Positions 11,485 to 23,189 of a stretch of DNA of 64,000 nucleotides are shown one piece after another. The notes below the pieces were generated by a model that worked only from the letters and a program-made list of their open reading frames with translations, did no database searches and had not been told where the DNA came from. The DNA is from Blasia pusilla (lineage: Eukaryota > Marchantiophyta > Marchantiopsida > Blasiales): positions 8,432,001-8,496,000 of the forward strand of contig CM114271.1 in the NCBI GenBank assembly GCA_050084515.1. The letters run 5' to 3'. The first letter of the stretch is position 1. Each line of letters starts with the position of its first letter. A program made the position numbers and the translations under genes.

Positions 11485-12450
11485 TTAGCTCAGATCAACT
11501 GTACCATCAATGTTAGGGAGGTGACATGGGGCATAGTTACGCACATGGTCCTTCCAAACCATACCATTGCCTCCCTCCAATAAGAGAACACTAGATGGCA
11601 AAACCTCACGCACTCTCAAGATAGTGCGTCCTACAGTCACATCCAACGTCGTGGATGCCGTCTGTTGCAAGTAGACATAGTCTCCTTGATGAAACCTCCA
11701 GATAGTTGGTCAATAACCACCTCCCCGAAAAGTCGCATACCTCAACATATCGTGATGTTGCGCAATCGCCAAGTTCTCAAACGCCATGGGCATCACTCTT
11801 TGAAACAACTTTTCCTTCTAAGAACATGCTCACATCCATACATCATGGTTATCAAGGTTCAACACCTCACCAACATCTTGACGGATGGCTGCAGGTAAAT
11901 CCGGCTCTCAACCATAAAGTAACAAGTACGGTAAGAAAGACGTTAAGGATGTCTGCCTGCTGAATCTGTATCCCATCACCAACCACGGAAATTGGAGGTC
12001 CCAATCTCTTAAGTGACCTATTTGCAAGCCATGCTTGCGAAACCGTCTCTTCACCGTCTACACAACCCTCTCCGGTAGTTTATTCGCCTCAGGATGATCT
12101 CGCAAAGTGGTGCGGTGGTCGATTAGCCCCTCATCACACAAGGCCTGAAACTCCTTGCAAAACTCTGTACCATGGTCTATCAACATCTCAACTCGTGCAT
12201 TGTAATGACTAAGCACTCAATCTAGGAAGACATACACTACTCCCTCACTTGCTTTGCCAAGCAATGCAACCAACTCTATCCACTTCGAGAAGTGTTCGAC
12301 CATCACCAACATATAATGACTATGGCGCTCCATCAAAGGTAAAGGTCCTGCAAAATCCAAACTCCATCTAGAACCTAAACCCATGATCGGAAGTGGATGC
12401 AACTGTAGAGTTGAAGCATTGAACGATGCCCCAAACCGATCACAAACCAT
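11485..12450 (-). pseudogene. Integrase of the DNMT-gypsy
   Basis: The catalytic core reads minus: WSLDFAGPLPLMERHSHYML (first Asp) and VEHFSKWIELV, then LIDHGTEFCKEF (second Asp) near 12170 and HPEANKLPERVV (Glu) near 12075. The C-terminal part includes LLYGREPDLPAA, DYVYLQQTAS, LRVREVLPSSVLLLEGG and APCHLPNIDGT, and the last block leads straight into the PHD finger. Stops and frame changes divide it. The same integrase C-terminus is seen again at 22960-23170. Confidence 0.8.
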
Positions 12451-12582
12451 CCACCTGGCAACGAACTGTTGAACGTTACTCTATATGCCTCGCCACCAAT
12501 ATTGTATCTAGAGCAAGATGTACACCTGCTTCACTCCAAAATTACTCAAGTCCTCGTGGGCATGACGTACCAAACGTGCTCT

Positions 12583-13341
12583 CTATGAAAAATGAGGCAC
12601 TACACGTGCTCTACCATCCTCCCAAACTCGCAATACATGTGCCCCCTCCCACCGGAACCATATGGCTCGCTGTAGGATCCAATCTTGCTCTCTGGCACCC
12701 ACTGTGCTCGTGACGCTGCGAGTACGTAGGTACTCCAAAACTATTCCATCATCGTGAACATCTTGACCATCTATTGTCTCCTCAGCGGCCTCTAGATCCA
12801 AGGATTCTCCATCAGACCTCGCCATCGGAGTCTCATAAATCTGACTCTCCATAGCCAACAAGCCCAAATAAGCTAACGCGTGCCATCCTGATACCCATTC
12901 CTCATCATTCTCACCATGCCAAGGAGCTCCAGTCGCATCTTGCCGACTCAAGCATGGATTACGGCTCAAACCATCTGCATCATGGTTAAGTATCCTAGAT
13001 CTATGCACCATCTGGAAATCATACTTGCAACAAAAAAGCCCACCTCGCAAGCTTCTCTGTAAGCTTGTCCGACTCCATCAACCACTTAAGTGGCTGATGA
13101 TCAGTAATAATGGTAAAGGGGTTGCCGAATAAATAACACCTAAAATATGCGATAGCCCACACTACAACCAAGCACTCACCCTCATACAAGCTATACTTCG
13201 CCTCTACAGTATTTTTTGAGCGACTAGCGTAAGCCACCATGAACTCTCTACCCTCATCATCATGCTAGGTGAGCACGACTCTAAGCCCCAATATGCTCCA
13301 ATCGGTATGCAACTGGAAAGGACGCCCCCTGATCGGTCTCT
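12583..13341 (-). pseudogene. RNase H and linker of the DNMT-gypsy
   Basis: Minus-strand FQLHTDWSILGLRVVLT, EFMVAYASRSKNTVEAKYS, YEGECLVVVWAIAYFR and ITDHQPLKWLMES are typical of the Ty3/gypsy RNase H domain. Downstream, HRSRILNHDADGLSRNP marks its end and is followed by an acidic linker (SDGESLDLEAAEETIDG) before integrase. The domain is split from the RT by the solo LTR that ends at 13342. Confidence 0.8.
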
Positions 13342-14619
13342 TGTGATACCCACAATTTTGTACTTTTGAAGAAATATATCTTTATATTCAACAAAGACTT
13401 GTATATACATTATGATTTTGATTATTATCTATTATTATGGGAAGGAATGAGTAAGATTAAAGTGAATCACGAAGCTCCAAGGACAAGGAAGAGAGATAGA
13501 AAATCAAGGATTTGCCTAAGAGGAGAGGAGAATAAAATAACGAAGTCTCAAGACCCAGCAAGAAGCTTCGGAATGACAACAAAGCTCAACGAAGCTCTGT
13601 CTACGAAGTGCTTCGCGCTATAATGAAGCATAACGAAGCACGAAAAAGAAGAGGAAGAATTCCTTCGCTCTTGTACAAAGCACGAGGAATGAAGCACCTG
13701 GAACAAGAACAAAGAATGGAGCGCTTCGTCTTCAGATCATGAGAAAGAGCTTCGTCTTCAAGCCAAGCAAAAGAGGTCCAGACTTAGCACCAAAGCAAAG
13801 CTAAGATTGACAATGATTTGAAGCGACACATAGTTAGAATAGTTAGAATAGGAAAAGATGCAACCCTTTGTATCAAATTGGTAGTTATGACAATTTTTAT
13901 TTGCGGATTCATAGGGATCATAGGAAAAGCAAAGAGCATCATAGATCTAGGTAGTTACAAATGTTGAAGAGCCACCAGCTCCATAAAAAATGCTTCGAAT
14001 CTTTGGATCACTCCTCCTTCAAAGATTATTTAAGAAGCATAGAAGTAGCTATCATTATCATTCTCTTACGATGTCCTCATGCTGTAGGAATGGTCCGAGC
14101 CAGAGAGTAGTACCCTCTCGAGCTTGTATACACTTTGAAGCTTTCTCATTCTTGATGGAGTAGTAAAGCAATCATTCATTCATTCAGATGTGCGATGCTT
14201 ATGTCTGAGTATTCTTTTTGGGTCTGCAGAGTGAATCAGGCGAACCTTTCTCATCAATGGAATAATCAACATAAAGATTGTAGGAAATCTGTTTGACAGA
14301 GAGTAGCCTGCCGAAACGGATTGAGTTCCGACAGTAGGAGAAGCCAACTTTCATGTTGAGGTCTCTGTGAGGTTTCTTGATATCGAGAGGAAATCTACTT
14401 GAGCATGCTGTCAACTCCACTAGAGAGAATTGAGAAAAGAAACTTTGGTACTAAGAAAGATCGGAAGATATTGATAAGACATTGAATATAAATCATACAC
14501 ATTTAAATACAACTATTATAATAGAATTGTAATTTCGTACTCTCTTTTCATCAAACAATGATCCTCTTGGGGATCGAACTTATTAAACAACTGTAAAATA
14601 GAAACCCTTGTACATTACA
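13342..14619 (+). repeat. Solo LTR, plus orientation, inside pol of the DNMT-gypsy
   Basis: Starts TGTGATACCCACAATT and ends TTGTACATTACA, the same LTR family as the gypsy at 30857-40836 but in the opposite orientation to the solo LTR at 15206. It is flanked by TCTCT and TCTCC, a 5-bp duplication with one mismatch. RT sequence (MSVPILRR-like) on one side continues to RNase H (FQLHTDWS) on the other, so it inserted between these domains. Confidence 0.8.
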
Positions 14620-16990
14620 TCTCCTCAATATGGGCACAGACATCAATCAATCCTTGAGCAGTTGAAATGCTCTCTCATGCTCATCCCCCTAGTTCCACTC
14701 ATGATCCACCTTGGTCAGCAAGGTCAGCGGCTGTGCAATCGAGCTGAAACCCTTGACGTATCGTAGATAGAAGGTCACCAATCCCATGAATGCACGAACT
14801 CGACTCACATCTGTAGGGCGTGGAATGCGTCAAATAGCCTCTACCTTTTTCAGCTACACACCAAGGCCCCCTGGGTATATTGTATGATCTAGGTACTCAA
14901 TCAAATCGTAGAAGAACTTGCACTTGCCTAGATGTAGCTTCAGCCCATGTAATTTCAATCGTCAAAACACCTCCTCTAGATGTCGCTCATGCTTCTCAAC
15001 CGTGGCGCTAAAGACTACGATGTCATCAATATAACACATAGCAAAATCTAGACTTGCCAAGATCTTATCCATGATCCTCTGAAACTCAGTCAAGGCATTC
15101 TTTAACCCAAATGGTAAGAATCGCCACTGGTACAAGCAATCCTTCCCGTGAGGATCGATGCCCCAAAATGCCGTCTAATGCTTGTCCTCCAATGTGATAA
15201 GGAGTTATAATGTAAAAGTGGTTTTAAAATTGATCTTTGTACAGTAATTTAATGAGTTCGATCCCCAAGAGGATCACGATTATGTGAAAAGAGAGGTCAA
15301 GATATCGTTTATCTTGCAATAGTTGTAATTAAGTGTGTACAATTTAGATTCAATCACTTATCAATGTCTTCAGATCTCTCTTAGTACCAAGATTTCTTTC
15401 CTCTATTCTCTCTAGTGGAGTTGAAATCACGCTCAGGTAGATCTTCACTCAACATCAAAGAACCTCGCAGAGACCTCAACAAGAACTTGGCTTCTCCTAC
15501 TTTCAGAACTCAATCCGTCTAGGTAGGCTACTCTCTGTTGAACAGATTTCTTACAACTCCGTGTTGATTATTCTATTGATGAAAAGGTTCTCCTGATTCC
15601 CTCTTTCCTCTACAAACCTAATAAGAATACTCATACATATGCATTGCACATCAGAATGAAGGAATGAGTACTTTACTACTCCATCAAGGATGAGAAAGCT
15701 TCAAAATTGTATACAAACACGAGAGGGTACTACTCTCTTGCTCGGACCATTCCTACAACATAAGGACTTTGTGAGAGAATGATGATGATAGCTACTTTCA
15801 TGCTTCTTAAATATTCTCCGGAGTAGGAGTGGTTCCAAGGATTCAAAGCGTTCTTGAGGAATCTGGTGTCTCTTCAACATTTGTAACTACCTAGATCTAT
15901 GGTACTCTTTTCTTTTCCTATGATCCCTGTGAATCCGCTCAGCATAACGGTACTAACTTCCTATATGATACAAAAAATTGTGTCTCTTCCTAGTCTAACT
16001 GTTCTATCAGTATGCCGCTTGAAATCACTTTGAGTTTTAGCTTCGCTTCGTTGCGAAGTCTAGACCTCTTTTGCTTCCCTTGAGGATGAAGCGGTCCATT
16101 CTTCGCTTTGGTTTCAAGTGCTTCGTGCTTTGCTAGAGAGCGAAGTACTTTTTCCTCTTCTTCTTCATCATGCTTCGTTCAAGAGCAAAGCATTTCATGA
16201 ACAAGTTCTGAAGAGGGCTTCGTTGACTTTTCCAAGCTTTGCGCTGAGTCTTTAGACTTCGTTACTGCATTTCCCTCTCCTCTAAGGCAAATCCTTGATC
16301 TTCCACCTCTTTGCCTTGTCCTAGGAGCTTTGCGATCTCTTTCAATATTACTCATTCTTCTACTACACAAACATAATATCCAAAATCATTATGTATACAC
16401 AAGTTTTCTTCGAATAAAAAGCTCTAATCTTCAAAAGTACAAAATTGCAGGTATCGCAGCAGTTGATGGTATCCGACTCGAAGATCTAATGAACCAAAGA
16501 TCTTTGCATGCCCAATAGCATCAAAGATCTCCTCAGGGCTGGGTATGGCATACCTATCGGACTTTGTCTACCAATTGATAGGTCAATATATAATCTCCAC
16601 ACATCCGCCTATCCGTCGAGATGCCATGCACATCCTTCTTGACCGGCATTACAATGGCAAATGCATACTCTCCATACGACATCTGCACTAGTCATGCTCC
16701 AAGCAAGTTCTGGCTCCTACTATGAATCAGAGCCCTCTCTATGTCACTGTACTTATAGGGTTGTCGGAAGATTCGCGTGTTGCTCGACAACTCAATGCGG
16801 ATGCTTGGACCCTTCAGCGTATCCAAATCATGCATACTAAATGCAAAAAAACTCCTATAACTCCTAAGGAACTTATGTATCAGGAATCCCTTTCCTCCTG
16901 TCAACTTAGGGCCCATATCTAGCTCCCAAGTCTCCATCGTGACTACCGTAGGACTCTCCGGCATGAGTATCGGTGGTTGCTATGGTGCAA
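14620..16990 (-). pseudogene. Reverse transcriptase of the DNMT-gypsy (split by a solo LTR)
   Basis: The N-terminal part (16990-16459) reads GPSIRIELSSNTRIFRQPYK, YSDIERALIHSR, MPVKKDVHGISTDRRMCGDY and DLRVGYHQL. After the LTR at 15206-16458 it continues with ITLEDKH, TAFWGIDPHGKDCLYQWRFL, FGLKNALTEFQRIMDKIL, the catalytic CYIDDIVVFS and RVRAFMGLVTFYLRYVKGFS, which are RT palm and thumb signatures. The IDD box is intact in this stretch, but stops occur before and after it. Confidence 0.85.
15206..16458 (-). repeat. Solo LTR, minus orientation, inside the RT palm
   Basis: 1253 bp, starting TATAATGTAAAAG (family start TGTAATG with G to A) and ending GGTATCGCA (family ATCACA). Flanks GGAGT and GCAGT form a 5-bp duplication with one mismatch. 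The interrupted codons are those after DLRVGYHQL; the frame picks up with LITLEDKH on the far side. Confidence 0.8.
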
Positions 16991-17199
16991 CCCCAACTTA
17001 GAGAGTAGAACTCGGATGCTCCCCTGCAGCCAACTGCAAACTGTGATCTCCTCCATGTGGAGTATCCGTAATCATGCTTGATGTTGTGGCTATCATCTCA
17101 TGGCGTGCTTGCAAAACACCCCAAGAAGTGCAAGGTTTTCTCTCCCGTTCACCCTTGGTATGTCGATCTCCTTGGGTCTCGCCCCCAACCACCACCTCA

Positions 17200-18190
17200 A
17201 TTGTCTCGCGTAGGCATGGGGCTCACCAACTCAACACTTGAAATGTGTCGTAACCTCAAACGACGTTGCTCAACTACTCCTAAGCTGAAAATCCATATCA
17301 AGCAATTCAGGTCCATCGCATGACCCAAGACATAACATGGTGATGCCTCTAATAGTGACGGTACTCCCCTCACTCTTGAGGGGAATCCCATCGCTCGCTC
17401 TCGCTCATCGGCGTTGGGCTCCACCAATCGTTGTACCTGGTCATCCCAAACCGAGCCTGACCCAACCTCCTTGAATGCATAGGAAGCGGGAAAACTCACC
17501 AAGGTGGGAAATCCTGCTCGTGGCAAGCCAATCCTATTGACCACAATCAACGTAGGTCGATCATTGTATCGTACTGCATGTGATCGATGACATGGATCCA
17601 GAATAGAATCCACCAACAAATGGGAGGGGGTTCCACTCTCGCATTCGCCCTCCACAAAACCTCATGTGGCACCAAGTTGGTCCACCAAAGACACAGGCAA
17701 TGTGCACGTGAATCTACACTTTCCGCATCCAACAACACTACTGAGCCGATCCATACGCATACCTGATGTGCACTCGTCACCATTCGAAACCTCGAATCGT
17801 CCGAAATTGGCATCATCTCCCAAAGTCGCAAGATCCGCATCATCTCCCAAAAAAACCTGGACTAAGAGTCAACTAATCGGCTACCTCATCCAACACTCGA
17901 TTGGCCCTGACATGGCCAACCTGCAATGACCAAATTTATGGTCCCTACCCGCTCCAAGTCGTGCGCTCCCAACAATGAAATGTCCCTTGGTAGGGAACTC
18001 TGGTATCCTTGGACGGAGGACGCAAACAATAAGTTGGGAAATCAAGGATGTAACTCTGCCACCGGGTGAAGTGAAGCGTACCTCGCAACATCATCAATCT
18101 CAACTTACAGGTAGTGCTGCATGCGCACTTTTGCTTGCAAAAGAGCAGCTAAGCCAGTGTTGATCCCTCCAAAGAGATCCAACATGTGAA
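17200..18190 (-). pseudogene. Cytosine-5 DNA methyltransferase domain within a gypsy element
   Basis: Minus-strand reading gives motif I at 18156-18185 (MLDLFGGINTGLAALL), VEIDDVARYAS, then LPRDISLLGAHDLERVGTIN and motif IV in VIAGWPCQGQSSVG at about 17907-17930. Later blocks are RFFWEMMRIL, LLDAESVDSRAH with WWTNLVPHEVLW (motif VIII-like), PNADERERAMGFP (motif IX/X-like) and YVLGHAMDLNCLIWIFSLG. The order fits DNMT3-type enzymes. The catalytic Cys of PCQ is present; an ENV motif is not visible. Stops (for example after HYL and after SSVG) and frame changes make it a pseudogene. It lies between protease (upstream) and RT (downstream), which argues against a host DNMT gene. Confidence 0.8.
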
Positions 18191-18549
18191 TACCCTCCTT
18201 TGGGATGCACCACACAATCGGGTGGTGTCCAAAAGGGTCATAGTAGCACTCTTGGATACCTTGGGTTCCTATGACCCGTCCTGCTTTGATGCAAATATCT
18301 CACTTCAAGCCGTCTTCAGGTGCTCATCAGATAAACGTCCGAACTCCTCACTCGAGCCCCATGGCGGCACCTCTCCTCCACGAAATGATGCGGCTACCAT
18401 AACACTCCTCTCCCTAGAGGTGTCAGGCATGGGGTGGTCCTCTGCATGGATATGCCCCTCAATCAAATCAGAAGGCCACGTGATGGCGTTGCTAAATGTT
18501 GCTAAAGTCGCCGTCTCTCCTGGATGTCGCTCGATCACTCCACCCGTGA

Positions 18550-19010
18550 ATTGAACGGGTAATGAATAAAGTTGTCCATCACCGGACTACCATCCTGGTC
18601 TGTAGGACACTAACTCCTCCCAAGAATCCTTGGAAAATCCCATCGGGAACAACACTGCTCCCCCAACCAAGACGACGCAAGACTCTACGTTAGTCACGAT
18701 CGCCTTGGATCGCACCACAGACTCATCTGTAGGATGTCTTAGGAAAATCCTTACCACGACCTCATGTCAGGTGACAAACTATGTGGTACTCACTCCACCC
18801 AAGGATGTTTGTATCCTAAATGGATAACACTCCACATCGTTCCTCGTCAAGCCCAAACCCGGCCTTCCCCAACATCATGGGTTGCGCTCCTAAATCTAAC
18901 AAGACACGTTGTGGATAAAAAAATCTACCTCCTAGACTTAGCAACTCGAAGATCTCTCCCTGGTTGTCTAGCAACACAACACTTGGAGCAACCATGGCAC
19001 ACTATCGTAT
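18550..19010 (-). pseudogene. Retroviral-type aspartic protease region of the DNMT-gypsy
   Basis: Minus frames give FELLSLGGRFFYPQRVLLDL and LDLGAQPMMLGKAGFGL near 18850-18900, a D-x-G-A type active site with hydrophobic context, then AIVTNVESCVVLVGGAVLF and FSKDSWEEL. This is the usual position, upstream of RT, but here the DNMT domain intervenes. Between 18190 and 18550 a minus frame at 18305-18538 has no recognised motif. Truncated at 19010 by the next element. Confidence 0.6.
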
Positions 19011-19048
19011 AGTTAATCATATGCTATGTCAACTCTTCTATCATTAAG

Positions 19049-20120
19049 TGTTAGAGAGAGTTTTATTAGTATTAAGTAAATTAGCCTAGGAAAATGAAAT
19101 TCCCATGTTTAAACCTCTTTAGGGTGACTAATTTATGCGGGCCCAACTTTAGGAAAAGAGATAATAAATAAAAGATAGGATTAGAAAAGTAAAATAGTGG
19201 GGTTGGTGTTTTAATGAAACAAAAGAAAAAATAGTCTTGGTTGGTGGCTAGGGTTGGTGGGGTAGTTTGGAAGATATAAAAGGAGCAAAAGAGGATATTT
19301 TGGAAGAGTTAAGAGGTTATCTACTAATGTCAAAATATGATTGCTAAGCATTGAGAGGAAGCCATGTGGCACAAGATAAGATTAGCCCTATTTCGTACTC
19401 TTATGGATCCCTTGTGAGTATATAAAGAGGAGGAACCTTCAAGGGTTCATCATCTTCTACTTCATATCTTCAGTCTCTCGTGTTACTCTTGAGTGTATGG
19501 CTTTGGGATTGCTTGCTCTTCCCATGAGAATGGATTACCCCTCTCGAGAGAGTAACTTGACCTTGGTGTACTCTTCAAGAGTTTTCTAGAGTGTGGTATG
19601 TGTGGAGATGAGAGACTTGTCACCTTAGATGAGTTTAGTCATACTAGAAATAGATAATAGTTTGGCTTTTTATTTTCCCAGTAAGAGTGGATTACCTCTC
19701 TTGGGAGAGCAACTCCACCAAATCTCATTCTAAAGGAGAGTATAGAATGTTTGTCAAGTATGGATAGGGGTGGAGCACGAGTTGTGCCGGATGGTTCACT
19801 CGTTATCTAGTTTATCACTTTGAGGACGCATTCATGAACCAAGTCATGCAATCTCCAACTCCGGTGATTCTTCCTATAGTCACGTACGGAAGGACATGAG
19901 ATTGCACTTTGTGTGTCCTTATATAGATATCCACGGACGTCAATAGGCATGCTCAATTAGGGTTTAACACTAGTTGTACTATTTTCTTTGTGTACAAACG
20001 TAAAGTAGTTTATAGGGATTTCATAGTTAAGAATTTTGGGATTCCATATTATGAAGAAGTGATTGCCTCGGCACTACCATTCGTGATTCGTGTCGTGAGA
20101 GATTGGAGAGTTTACATGAT
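19049..20120 (+). repeat. Probable 5-prime LTR of a third gypsy element
   Basis: Begins TGTTAGAGAGAG at 19049 and contains two TATA-like boxes (AAGATATAAAAGG near 19270 and AGTATATAAAGAGG near 19420). It has few long frames and runs up to a plus-strand gypsy pol remnant. The 3-prime end (a TTTACA at about 20116) and primer-binding site are not certain, and the gag-protease-RT part expected next is missing. No second copy occurs in the window, so the call rests on base composition and position. Confidence 0.45.
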
Positions 20121-20169
20121 AATTCTGTACTGAAAAAGAAAAAAATTCTTATAGAGTTTGACTTGCATC

Positions 20170-21660
20170 AACCACGTCTATTGCAGCTAGAAGGTCCGCC
20201 CTAACTCAAAGAAAGGTTTTGGACACGACACGGGACATACATGAAGACCTTTTTGGGAATAGCAAAACCTCTCACAGATTGTACTCCCAGGTTTTCCAAC
20301 ACAACATGGACTGAGAGATTGGATAAGGAGTTCAACCAAGTCAAAGAGATCCTCTCGCATGAACCAATTCTGAACCTCCCGGAGTACGACCAACCGTTCG
20401 AGGTGCACACTCATGCTAGTGATTTCGCGATTGCAGGAATATTGGTACAAAAAGGGAGACTTGTAGCATACGAGAGCAAGAACTTAACAACACTGAAAGG
20501 AGATGGCCCACTCATGAGAAAGAGTTGTTCGCAGTGGTTCATTGTTTGAGGAAGTGGCGTCACTATTTGGGACTTCACAAGACTCCTGTATTCATTGATA
20601 ACATTTCGCTCAAGTATTTTGAGACCCATGATCACATGACACCAAAGCAACTCCGATTGGTATGATACCTTGGCATTGATGAATGTGGAGCTAATCCACA
20701 AGCCAGGGAAAGACAATGTTATTCCAGATGCGTTAAGTCACAGGGATGAGCATATGCCATTGACAACACAAGTCTTGAGAGCAATGTTCCCTAGTGAAAC
20801 AGACATGGAAAGAAGGATTCGTGAAGGATACATGAAGGATGCGCAAGCAAGTGAGTACCTAAGGAAGTTGAAACGCGGCGAGAAGGTGGCGAATCTGAGT
20901 TTGAGGCATGGTTTGCTAAGGTTTAAGCATAGCACAATCTATGTGGGTCAAGGCAAGCTACGGACCAAAGTGTTTGTGGAATGTCATGACGGACCTTTGG
21001 CAAGACACAAAGGGGAGAAATCTACTCTTGCTATTTTGGCCAAGAGGTTCTTCTCGTCTAACATGTAGGAAGATGTTGCTCAATATGTGAAGATTTGCGT
21101 GACCTCTCAAGGAAACAGAGTTTCTTATGCAAAGAAGCAAGGCTTACTTCATCCTTTGCCAATCTCGAAGGGATCCTTGCAAAGCATTAGCATGGATTTC
21201 ATTACAAGTCTTTCGGAATCTGAGGGATACAACGCCATATTTGTGATAGTTGATCGGTTTAGCAAGTTCGGGAGGTTTGTGCCGACGAGAGATTCTACGA
21301 CGGCCTATACAACTTCCTGACTATTCCTCGATAGCTGGTAGCAAGCTTATGGATTGCCTAGGAGCATTGTGTCCAATCGCAATCCGAAGTTTACCAATGC
21401 CTTTTGGAAATATCGATTCATGAGGTTCAAGACCAAACTCCACTTTAGTACGGCCTTCCATCCTCAAACGAATGGGCAAATGGAAAAAGTAAAATTGGTC
21501 GTAAACTAGTACTTAAGGAATTATGTGAGTGTAGACCATAAGATTGGGCAAAGTGGCTAAGTATGGTTGAGTATTGTTACAACTCCACCAAGCATTCTGC
21601 AACTGAATAATCTTCATTTTTTCTGGCTTATCAAAGAGAAACGGAACGGCCTGTTGACGC
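20170..21660 (+). pseudogene. Ty3/gypsy RNase H-integrase remnant (plus strand)
   Basis: RNase H blocks (FSNTTWTERLDKEFNQVKE, YDQPFEVHTHASDFAIAGIL, LVAYESKNL) are followed by HKPGKDNVIPDALSHRDE and integrase blocks (GLLHPLPISKGSLQSISMDF, VIVDRFSKFGRFVP, HFSTAFHPQTNGQMEKV). The second integrase Asp is mutated: IVSNRNPKF replaces the usual S-D-R-D. The C-terminus is cut near 21660. The style is chromovirus-like; no chromodomain is seen. Confidence 0.8.
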
Positions 21661-21865
21661 GGCCCTTTCAAGGGGTGCTACACCAACACACCTAGTGCAT
21701 GACCTCTATGTCCACCCATACCGGAAACTCGCTCTCCTGCCCTCTCTGGCCCTCGGTTCGGACGTAACTCAGGGTGTAGGCTGAAACACCTGCCACATGT
21801 GTGACGATACCTCTAGCAATAGTCACATTGATAACCTCCTGGTGTAGCACCATCTCCTCTATCGT

Positions 21866-22635
21866 GCGCATACACATTGCTACACAACATATATTGCTGT
21901 CACCGAACACACACACAAACACGCATGATCCCATGCTAACTCATGGCATCCAAACAACGAGACAAGAAATACCAAAATATTTCCAATTAAAGTAAGATCC
22001 AATCTCTCTTTACACCATCTCACGCCATAGCTCTCAAAGGTGTGCACTCCCTCTCATGTCAAACCAAACCCATTCTCCTAATGAGAGGCTTGGGTTACAC
22101 TCACAAAGCAAGGGACCATAACTCCTCCGCCTCATGCCAAGAGGTTCAATAAAGAGAGAATGAGCTATCAAGCTCTCTCTCCTTGAGGTATACCTCTCCC
22201 CTCTCCCAAGCTCTCTCCATGGTAACCTATTCTTCCAAGTCACCTCCTTGGCTCTTGACCTGATGTAGGAGGTGAAGGGCCACTTACCAAAAATATAAAG
22301 TCGATCATATACTCAAAATGGTATTTAAATAAAATAGTAAGTTGCTTAATATGGCTCCAAATGAGCCGAAATGAAGGGGAAACCTGCTCTCTCAGGTTTC
22401 CCGGGGCCTCAGCAGGTTATCCTCAACCTACTAAGCTTGTCCTCCACTACTCACGAAGGTGCTCTACTAGATCTTACCGATCTATCCTAAAAGACGTGAC
22501 AGTTTTCGTGTGCATATACATTGCTATACAACATATATCCTTGTCACCAAACACACATACAAACACACACGATCCCATGCTAACTCATGGCATCCAAACA
22601 ACGAGACAAGAAGTACCAAAATATCTCCAATCGCC
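21866..22635. repeat. Pair of about 125-bp direct repeats, 644 bp apart
   Basis: The stretch around 21866-21990 is repeated at 22507-22635, sharing GATCCCATGCTAACTCATGG and CATCCAAACAACGAGACAAG. On the minus strand the right-hand copy begins just after a run of six Gs that follows the PHD-finger coding region, so it may be the start of the DNMT-gypsy 3-prime LTR, with the left copy from another LTR. The 516 bp between has no recognisable gene. TG..CA ends are not confirmed. Confidence 0.5.
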
Positions 22636-22689
22636 CCCCTATGTGGTGGTTAGGTCCCTCTAACTCCAGATAGCCATCTATCCCTACCT

Positions 22690-23170
22690 ACCACGACATA
22701 CATCTCTAGGACGCTAAGAGTAGAAAGGTCGGGTGCTCATGTGGCCCCATCGTTAGTCGCCTTCCTGTCATCCATGTCACAGAAAAAGTCAGAATCAAAA
22801 TCTACCTAGTATCTCCTCTATGTACATCTGGGACACATCCATCGTTCCCAAGGAACCCTAGTGAGAGGTGGCGTCAGACATGCTATATGCCAACCTCTCG
22901 AACATCCATCACAGACTAGCATCGTGGCCGCACCATGGGCAAAACCACACAACATACAACGCAAGCCTACATGAACTACTGCTAAGCTTGAATCTAATGT
23001 ACCATCAATGTTAGGAAGGTGACATGGCGCACAATTACGCACATGGTCCTTCCATACCATACCATACCATACCATCGCGTCTCTCCAGCAAGAGAACACC
23101 GGATGGCAAAACATCACGCATTCTCAGGATAGTGCGCCTTGTAGTCACATCCAATGTCGTCGGTGCCGTC
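22690..23170 (-). pseudogene. Integrase C-terminus and intact-looking PHD finger of another DNMT-gypsy copy
   Basis: MVWKDHVRNCAPCHLPNIDG is followed by GLRCMLCGFAHGAATMLVCD, GCSRGWHIACLTPPL and WMCPRC. All eight C4HC3 zinc ligands are present with C-x2-C-x11-C-x2-C-x4-H-x2-C-x14-C-x2-C spacing. A stop follows CPRCT, then a short FDSDFF tail and a G-rich tract. The upstream side is cut near 23170, where an opposite-strand gypsy fragment starts. The perfect ligand set makes this the reference for the damaged finger at 11327. Confidence 0.8.
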
Positions 23171-23189
23171 ACGAGTCTACTATCGGCTT

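Larger units (their letters stand above)
11300..19010 (-). mobile_element. DNMT-bearing Ty3/gypsy retrotransposon (decayed, LTR-interrupted)
   Basis: Read on the minus strand, the order is aspartic protease (18550-19010), DNMT (17200-18190), reverse transcriptase (16990-14620), RNase H (13341-13019), linker (12583-13050), integrase (12450-11485), PHD finger (11465-11327). The pol frame is interrupted by two solo LTRs of another gypsy family, at 15206-16458 and 13342-14619; removing each restores a collinear alignment across the gap. The element's own LTRs are not securely identified; gag is not seen because a third gypsy begins at 19049. Retrotransposon-borne DNMTs have been reported from charophyte algae and dinoflagellates, which supports the reading. 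All frames carry stops. Confidence 0.8.

Noticed and set aside
17200-18190. A host DNMT3/DRM gene
   Set aside because: No host-type N-terminal domains; flanked on one side by protease and on the other by gypsy RT on the same strand, and a second copy is likewise attached to gypsy sequence.
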